Assembly: GCA_003343885.1 (NCBI GenBank)
Contig: QAKH01000105.1
Location: 1-9,705, forward strand
Length of the DNA: 9,705 bases
Direction of reading: 5' to 3'
Source of the DNA: Clostridiales bacterium
GTDB lineage: Bacteria; Bacillota; Clostridia; Oscillospirales; CAG-382
The notes under the pieces were generated by a model that did no database searches, was not told where the DNA came from, and saw only the letters and a list, made by a program, of their open reading frames with translations. Of the stretch, positions 6,098 through 9,705 are shown one piece after another (the first letter of the stretch is position 1; each line of letters begins with the position of its first letter). A program made the translations under genes and the position numbers.

Positions 6098-6327
6098 GCG
6101 AACAATAATACGTTTTTCCGTGTCATTGTTCGCATGTATATAAACGCCGCAGATCCTTTGTAAATGAACCGGATTCCTTTGCTTTTCACATCTTTCAAAA
6201 GACATGCGACGGAGTGTTTCCTCACATTATTTTATGTAAAAAAAGCGTGTGTGACACCTTTTGCAGTTTTCTCCTTCAGCGGCATTTTTACAAAAATCTG
6301 ATTATTGTATGGATAAGGAGCGATAAA
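6098..6327 (+). promoter_or_regulatory. Long, potentially structured 5' leader of rpe
   Basis: This gene-free stretch starts at the predicted transcription start. Hairpin 1 pairs GCGAACAAT (6098-6106) with ATTGTTCGC (6125-6133) and has an inner ATACG/CGTGT stem. TCGCATGT (6130-6137) is also perfectly complementary to ACATGCGA (6202-6209), a pairing that excludes the base of hairpin 1. A bulged hairpin at 6241-6262 (AAAAGcGTGT-gtg-ACACCTTTT) has a weak T run behind it. CTCCTT (6271-6276) is complementary to the rpe ribosome binding site AAGGAG (6315-6320). No known riboswitch or T-box signature was recognised. It may be a regulatory leader, an operator region or a small RNA; this is inference from pairing alone. 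Confidence 0.4.
6315..6320 (+). promoter_or_regulatory. Ribosome binding site deciding the rpe start
   Basis: AAGGAG lies seven bases before ATG 6328. It excludes the upstream in-frame GTG at 6214, which has no site and would add 38 residues unlike the family. Confidence 0.9.
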
Positions 6328-6978
6328 ATGATTAAGCTTTCACCTTCGGTTCTCGCTTGCGATTTTTCTGTGTTCGGCGACGAAATAAAAAAAGTTACTT
6401 CTGCCGGTGCTGAGTACATACATTTGGACGTTATGGACGGTCATTTCGTGCCTAACATATCCTTCGGCATACCGGTTGTCGAAGCAGCAAGAAAGGTCAC
6501 AGACGCGGTTCTTGATGTCCACTTGATGATATCTTCCCCCGAACGCTATGTTGAAGATTTTGCCCGTGCGGGTGCAGATATTCTTACTTTCCACTATGAG
6601 GCGACAAATCAACCAGATAAACTGATAGAGAAAATTCACTCTCTCGGCAAGCTTGCCGGAATTTCTATTAAGCCGGCAACTCCGAGCTTTGTACTCGAGC
6701 CCTATATTTCCTCAGCCGACTTATTGCTTATCATGACGGTCGAGCCGGGATTTGGCGGTCAAAAGCTTATACAGAGCTGTATAGACAAAGTAAGAGAAGT
6801 GAAAAACATGTGCAAGACCTTCGATTGTTACCCGGAAATTGAAGTTGACGGCGGTATTACAACAGACAACGTAGGACTATTGATTTCAAACGGGGCAAAT
6901 GTAATTGTCGCCGGTTCTTCTGTTTTCAAATCAAATGACGTTCCGGGCACGGTTAAATTATTGAAGAACGATTTATAG
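6328..6978 (+). CDS. rpe: Ribulose-phosphate 3-epimerase
   Basis: The enzyme interconverts D-ribulose 5-phosphate and D-xylulose 5-phosphate in the cytoplasm, in the non-oxidative pentose phosphate pathway. The 216 residues fit the family's length and its TIM-barrel fold. The start LSPSVLACDF (4-13) is diagnostic. Metal and catalytic residues are visible: H32 and D34 in HLDVMDG, H65 in DVHLM, and D174 in EVDGGI. D34 and D174 are the acid/base pair. The M-x-V-E-P-GFGGQ loop (136-145) and the VAGSSVF segment (194-200) bind the phosphate. All key residues are present. It appears to be transcribed alone from the promoter at 6065, since recA has its own promoter. No terminator was seen between rpe and recA, so read-through is possible. 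Confidence 0.96.
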   Translation: MIKLSPSVLACDFSVFGDEIKKVTSAGAEYIHLDVMDGHFVPNISFGIPVVEAARKVTDAVLDVHLMISSPERYVEDFARAGADILTFHYEATNQPDKLIEKIHSLGKLAGISIKPATPSFVLEPYISSADLLLIMTVEPGFGGQKLIQSCIDKVREVKNMCKTFDCYPEIEVDGGITTDNVGLLISNGANVIVAGSSVFKSNDVPGTVKLLKNDL

Positions 6979-7000
6979 GACTTACATGAATAAATTTCTA

Positions 7001-7029
7001 TTGCTTTTATGAAATATAAACACTATAAT
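7001..7029 (+). promoter_or_regulatory. Probable recA promoter
   Basis: TTGCTT (7001-7006) and TATAAT (7024-7029) are 17 bases apart, with a predicted start near 7036. No GAAC-N4-GTTC (Cheo/LexA) box is visible between the rpe stop and the recA ATG. The ribosome binding site GAAAGGA is at 7048-7054. Confidence 0.6.
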
Positions 7030-7065
7030 TATATTGTAAAAACCGCAGAAAGGAAAATTTGATAA

Positions 7066-8160
7066 ATGGAAAAGAAAACGGCAAAAAAACTTGACTGCTC
7101 ACCTGCCGATGATAAGAAAAAAGCTCTTGAGACAACACTTTCACAAATAGAAAAAGCATATGGCAAAGGTGCAATAATGAAGCTCGGCGAAAACGCTTCC
7201 ATGAATGTTTCAGCCGTTTCCACCGGCTCGCTGACACTCGATATGGCACTTGGTATCGGAGGCGTGCCGAGAGGACGTATTATCGAAATATACGGTCCTG
7301 AATCTTCCGGTAAGACTACTGTTGCGCTGCACGTAATAGCCGAAGTGCAAAAGCTTGGCGGTGAGGCTGCTTTTATTGATGCGGAACATGCGCTTGACCC
7401 CGTTTATGCAAAGGCTTTGGGAGTAAACATTGACACTCTGCTCGTTTCTCAGCCTGACTACGGCGAACAGGCATTGGAAATTACCGAAGCTCTTGTTCGT
7501 TCGGGCGCTGTTGATGTTGTAGTAGTTGACTCTGTTGCTGCGCTTGTACCCAAAAACGAAATTGACGGCGAAATGGGAGACAGTCACGTAGGACTTCAGG
7601 CTCGCCTTATGTCACAAGCCCTCAGAAAACTTTCCGGGGCAATCGCCAAGTCCAACTGTATTGTACTCTTTATAAACCAGCTTCGTGAAAAGGTCGGCGT
7701 TATGTACGGCAATCCCGAGACTACTCCCGGCGGCAGAGCTTTGAAGTTTTATGCCTCTGTCAGAATTGATATTCGACGCACTGAGCAGATAAAAGAGGGC
7801 TCTGAAATTCTCGGAAACCATACAAGATGCAAAGTTGTTAAAAATAAAGTGGCTCCGCCGTTTAAAACAGCGGAATTTGACATACTTTACGGAAAAGGCA
7901 TATCAAAGGAAAGCGAGATAATAGAACTCGGCGTTATGCTTGATATAATCAACAAGAGCGGATCCTGGTTTTCTTACGGAGACCAGCGTATCGGTCAGGG
8001 AAAAGACAAGGTTCGTGAATTTCTCGCTCAAAATCCTAAAATTTCTGATGAAATTGAGGAAAAGATAAGAGAAGCTCTCAAAGAAAAGCCCATGGAGGTT
8101 CTCGACGGTGAGTCAGAGGACGAAAACGGAATTGTCATAACCGAAGAGTTTGGTGAATAA
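7066..8160 (+). CDS. recA: Recombinase RecA
   Basis: This ATP-dependent strand-exchange protein coats single-stranded DNA for homologous recombination and triggers LexA self-cleavage in the SOS response. It has 364 residues. The N-terminal helix region ends in AYGKGAIMKLG (31-41). Walker A is GPESSGKT (77-84), the catalytic Glu is E107 in FIDAEHALDP, and Walker B is VVVVDS (151-156). DNA-binding loop 1 follows at VPKNEIDGEMGD (161-172), and loop 2 at FINQLREKVGVMYGNPETTPGG (202-223). The C-terminal domain starts about 275 and ends in the expected acidic tail. The N-terminal extension MEKKTAKKLDCSPADDKK is slightly longer than usual, but the ATG has GAAAGGA 11 bases upstream. It is followed by recX after one base, as in many Firmicutes. 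Confidence 0.98.
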   Translation: MEKKTAKKLDCSPADDKKKALETTLSQIEKAYGKGAIMKLGENASMNVSAVSTGSLTLDMALGIGGVPRGRIIEIYGPESSGKTTVALHVIAEVQKLGGEAAFIDAEHALDPVYAKALGVNIDTLLVSQPDYGEQALEITEALVRSGAVDVVVVDSVAALVPKNEIDGEMGDSHVGLQARLMSQALRKLSGAIAKSNCIVLFINQLREKVGVMYGNPETTPGGRALKFYASVRIDIRRTEQIKEGSEILGNHTRCKVVKNKVAPPFKTAEFDILYGKGISKESEIIELGVMLDIINKSGSWFSYGDQRIGQGKDKVREFLAQNPKISDEIEEKIREALKEKPMEVLDGESEDENGIVITEEFGE

Positions 8161-8161
8161 G

Positions 8162-8788
8162 ATGTTTATCACATCAGCACTTTTGTCAAAAGGCGGCAAA
8201 GAAGTGCATTTGAAAACCGAAGACGGTCTGTTTTATTCAATTTCGGTGCCTGACGCTAAAATTTGCGGTATATACGACGCCGTAACCGACGATTCCCTGC
8301 TTCCGTTAGAAACAGACGGAGAATTTATAGAATTTTGTTCCGAAAAGCTAAAATGTATACACTACGCCGCATATTTGTTGAGCTTCGGAGACAAGTCACG
8401 CAAGGCGTTGCTTTTCAAGCTGAAAACAAAAGGTTTTGACAAGGAGCTGTGTGAGGCTGCGCTGGAGGTTCTTGAAAACAGCGGGCTTATCAATGATGAA
8501 AGTCTTTGTGCGAGAAAGCTTGAGTCGATTGCAAAATCCAGGCTTTACGGCCCAAGACGTCTTAAGAGCGAGCTTTTGTCAAAAGGTTTCTCTTCAGACA
8601 TCATAGATGATGCTTTTGACAGTGTCGATTTAGATTTTGACGATCTGCTCGAACAGCTGATAACGAAACTTACACGAAGCAATATGCCGGAAACTGATAA
8701 GGAATTATTATCTTTAAAAAATAAACTTGCACGATACGGGTATGATTATAGTTCTATTGACAGACTTCTAAAGGATTTTTCCGACTGA
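8162..8788 (+). CDS. recX: RecX regulatory protein
   Basis: RecX caps or destabilises RecA filaments and so tunes recombination. The 208-residue product has a variable N-terminal part (1-65). The helical three-helix repeats characteristic of RecX follow: HYAAYLLSFGDKSRKALLFKLKTKGF (67-92), then LEVLENSGLINDESLCARKL (101-120) and GPRRLKSELLSKGFSSDIID (130-149). A shorter third repeat runs to the end. ATG 8162 lies one base after the recA stop (8158-8160). TTG 8150 and GTG 8153 are in frame and overlap recA, so an earlier coupled start cannot be excluded. The ribosome binding site is weak (GGTGA at 8152-8156), which suggests translational coupling to recA. Confidence 0.9.
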   Translation: MFITSALLSKGGKEVHLKTEDGLFYSISVPDAKICGIYDAVTDDSLLPLETDGEFIEFCSEKLKCIHYAAYLLSFGDKSRKALLFKLKTKGFDKELCEAALEVLENSGLINDESLCARKLESIAKSRLYGPRRLKSELLSKGFSSDIIDDAFDSVDLDFDDLLEQLITKLTRSNMPETDKELLSLKNKLARYGYDYSSIDRLLKDFSD

Positions 8789-8831
8789 TTTATACTTTAC
8801 AAAAACTTGAATTAAAGGAGTTGATAAATAT

Positions 8832-9311
8832 ATGACTTATATTTGGCTCGGAGTAGCTATACTTGCTGTTATTGTTGAGGCGATTACCGTTCAGATGGTA
8901 GCTATATGGTTTGCTCCTGCCGCTCTCGTAGCCATGGTATCAAACCTTTTAGGTGCGCCGGTCTGGCTTCAGGTCATGATTTTTGTACTTATTTCTGCAC
9001 TTTGCGTAGCCTTTCTATATAAAAAGCTACGGAAAAATATACATGACAACTGTGCGAAAACCAATCTTGACGCCATTATAGGTTCAACAGCCATTGTGGA
9101 AAACGAAATTCCGCCGCAGGGACTTGGCAGAGTGAAAGTAAGAGGCATGAGCTGGCAGGCTTATTGTGAGGAAGGCGCAAAAGTCGGCGAACATCTGACT
9201 GTCACCGCAATTGACGGAGTTACGCTGAAATGCGTAAAGTCAAGCAATCAAACATATGCGAGTCAAGGTCCCGTTGAAGCAACACCTGAAAAACACATGA
9301 TGTACAAATAA
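8832..9311 (+). CDS. Short NfeD-family membrane protein
   Basis: This 159-residue protein has three hydrophobic segments (about 3-20, 22-40 and 45-63), a basic stretch (YKKLRKNIH), and then a soluble OB-fold domain (about 80-135). That domain reads GSTAIVENEIPPQGLGRVKVRGMSWQAYCEEGAKVGEHLTV, the standard NfeD pattern (G..A.v...I.P.G.GrV.v.G..W.A....I..G..V.V). Short NfeD proteins lack the protease domain and usually work beside a flotillin/SPFH protein in membrane microdomains. Here the next sequence is transposase DNA, so no SPFH gene is visible. AAAGGAG (8814-8820) lies 11 bases before ATG. The 43-base gap after recX holds no terminator, so it probably belongs to the recA operon. Confidence 0.88.
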   Translation: MTYIWLGVAILAVIVEAITVQMVAIWFAPAALVAMVSNLLGAPVWLQVMIFVLISALCVAFLYKKLRKNIHDNCAKTNLDAIIGSTAIVENEIPPQGLGRVKVRGMSWQAYCEEGAKVGEHLTVTAIDGVTLKCVKSSNQTYASQGPVEATPEKHMMYK

Positions 9312-9519
9312 TATAAAACAAAAAAAGGTTTTGTAAAGTTAAAATGAAAAAATAGCATAATGATTTCACAAAATTGCGCCGATTTTTGCCAAATAGCTTT
9401 TAAATGCTCGACTGAAATTTGTCAAGGGTAAAATGAACGTGCCAAAGCACGCCCTATGAGATCCTGTCCTTCGGGTACAAATCACAGTGCGACCATTTGC
9501 ATATTAATTAAGGGAAAAA
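9312..9519. other. Intergenic DNA between nfeD and the minus-strand transposase; likely includes an IS end
   Basis: No gene is visible. A small ACAAAA/TTTTGT palindrome follows the nfeD stop (9318-9333) without a T run on the plus strand. From 9426 the DNA becomes hairpin-rich. CGTGC/GCACG (9438-9451) could extend through GGG/CCC at 9426-9428 and 9452-9454. TGTCC-TTCG-GGtACA (9465-9479) has a UUCG tetraloop and one bulged base. This G+C-richer part probably belongs to the IS, but its boundary cannot be fixed without the other end. Confidence 0.4.
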
Positions 9520-9705
9520 TCAGCTAACGAGCAGCAAAGAGTTTCGCTGACGTTCTGAACATTTAAAACCGGCAACTTCAGCAGGGGTTAGATTAGAAAG
9601 TGAACTGTGAGGTCTTATGAAGTTGTAAAAGAAAACAAACATCATAATCATACTGTTAGCACTTTCAAATGAATTAAAGCCATAACGAGTTTTGTACCAG
9701 TATTT
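9520..9705 (-). CDS. Integrase-core DDE transposase, C-terminal end (truncated by window)
   Basis: Read on the minus strand from 9705, the frame is open to TGA at 9522-9520 and gives 61 residues. They start YWYKTRYGFNSFESAN and contain YNFIRPHSSLSNLTPAEVAGF. The YNF.RPH.SL...TPAE.AG block is the end of the rve/IS6-like catalytic domain, just after the last catalytic Glu. The tail SERQRNSLLLV is not diagnostic. The element differs from the IS1182-type one at the left edge. The gene points toward nfeD, so the two converge. The IS family cannot be decided from this fragment. Confidence 0.75.
   Translation of the reverse strand, partial: KYWYKTRYGFNSFESANSMIMMFVFFYNFIRPHSSLSNLTPAEVAGFKCSERQRNSLLLVS

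Noticed and set aside
6098..6133. GAAC/GTTC arms as a LexA (Cheo) box
   Set aside because: The arms are separated by 24 bases rather than 4, and the gene behind is rpe, not an SOS gene.
6309..6326. Five-codon leader peptide ORF overlapping the rpe ribosome binding site
   Set aside because: It has no ribosome binding site of its own and is short enough to be chance.
6214..6327. Upstream GTG start giving a 254-residue epimerase
   Set aside because: The extra 38 residues do not resemble the family, there is no ribosome binding site for the GTG, and AAGGAG is placed correctly for ATG 6328.
6098..6327. T-box or TPP riboswitch in the rpe leader
   Set aside because: No T-box sequence (AGGGTGGnACCGCG) and no CTGAGA-type thi-box element could be found.

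Overview
The window looks like a low-G+C Gram-positive chromosome of the class Clostridia, probably from the Ruminococcaceae/Oscillospiraceae group. The signs are strong GAGG/AAAGGAG ribosome binding sites, TTGACA/TATAAT promoters with 17-base spacers, a recA-recX pair, and proteins of clostridial type. The family placement is inference. No tRNA, rRNA or CRISPR array was seen.

The layout from left to right is as follows. (1) 1-816 is the C-terminal part of an IS1182-type DDE transposase that enters from outside the window, followed by terminator-like hairpins. (2) 988-1311 is a strong promoter and ribosome binding site feeding an FAD-dependent oxidoreductase gene whose middle has been deleted. 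Only its N-terminal Rossmann motif and its C-terminal end remain, in different frames. (3) 1405-4185 is a GH127-like (DUF1680) beta-L-arabinofuranosidase-type glycosidase. Its C-terminal beta domain is split by an in-frame, very AT-rich insert of about 290 codons, made of two related domains that resemble DUF4160. (4) 4281-5314 holds a small nitroreductase-family flavoprotein and a BCP/PrxQ-type peroxiredoxin, plausibly one redox operon. (5) 5446-5977 is decayed sequence: an HtrA-type PDZ-domain remnant overlapping a 78-codon orphan ORF, closed by a perfect terminator. (6) 6065-6978 is a consensus extended -10 promoter, a roughly 230-base potentially structured leader, and rpe. (7) 7001-9311 is recA, recX and a short NfeD-family membrane protein, reading as one transcription unit. 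(8) 9520-9705 is the C-terminal end of a second, different transposase on the minus strand, preceded by hairpin-rich DNA.

The stable core is rpe-recA-recX-nfeD (pentose phosphate pathway, recombination and membrane protein quality control) together with the redox pair. The left half is accessory and eroding: a transposase, two gene remnants with internal deletions, and a glycosidase carrying a foreign-looking insert. The most unusual feature is that insert. It keeps the reading frame across both junctions, has about 18% G+C in sampled blocks against about 40-43% in the host gene, contains an internal domain duplication, and has a 15-base tandem repeat and a near-matching direct repeat at its edges. 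It could be a mobile in-frame protein insert, but that is inference from this one copy.
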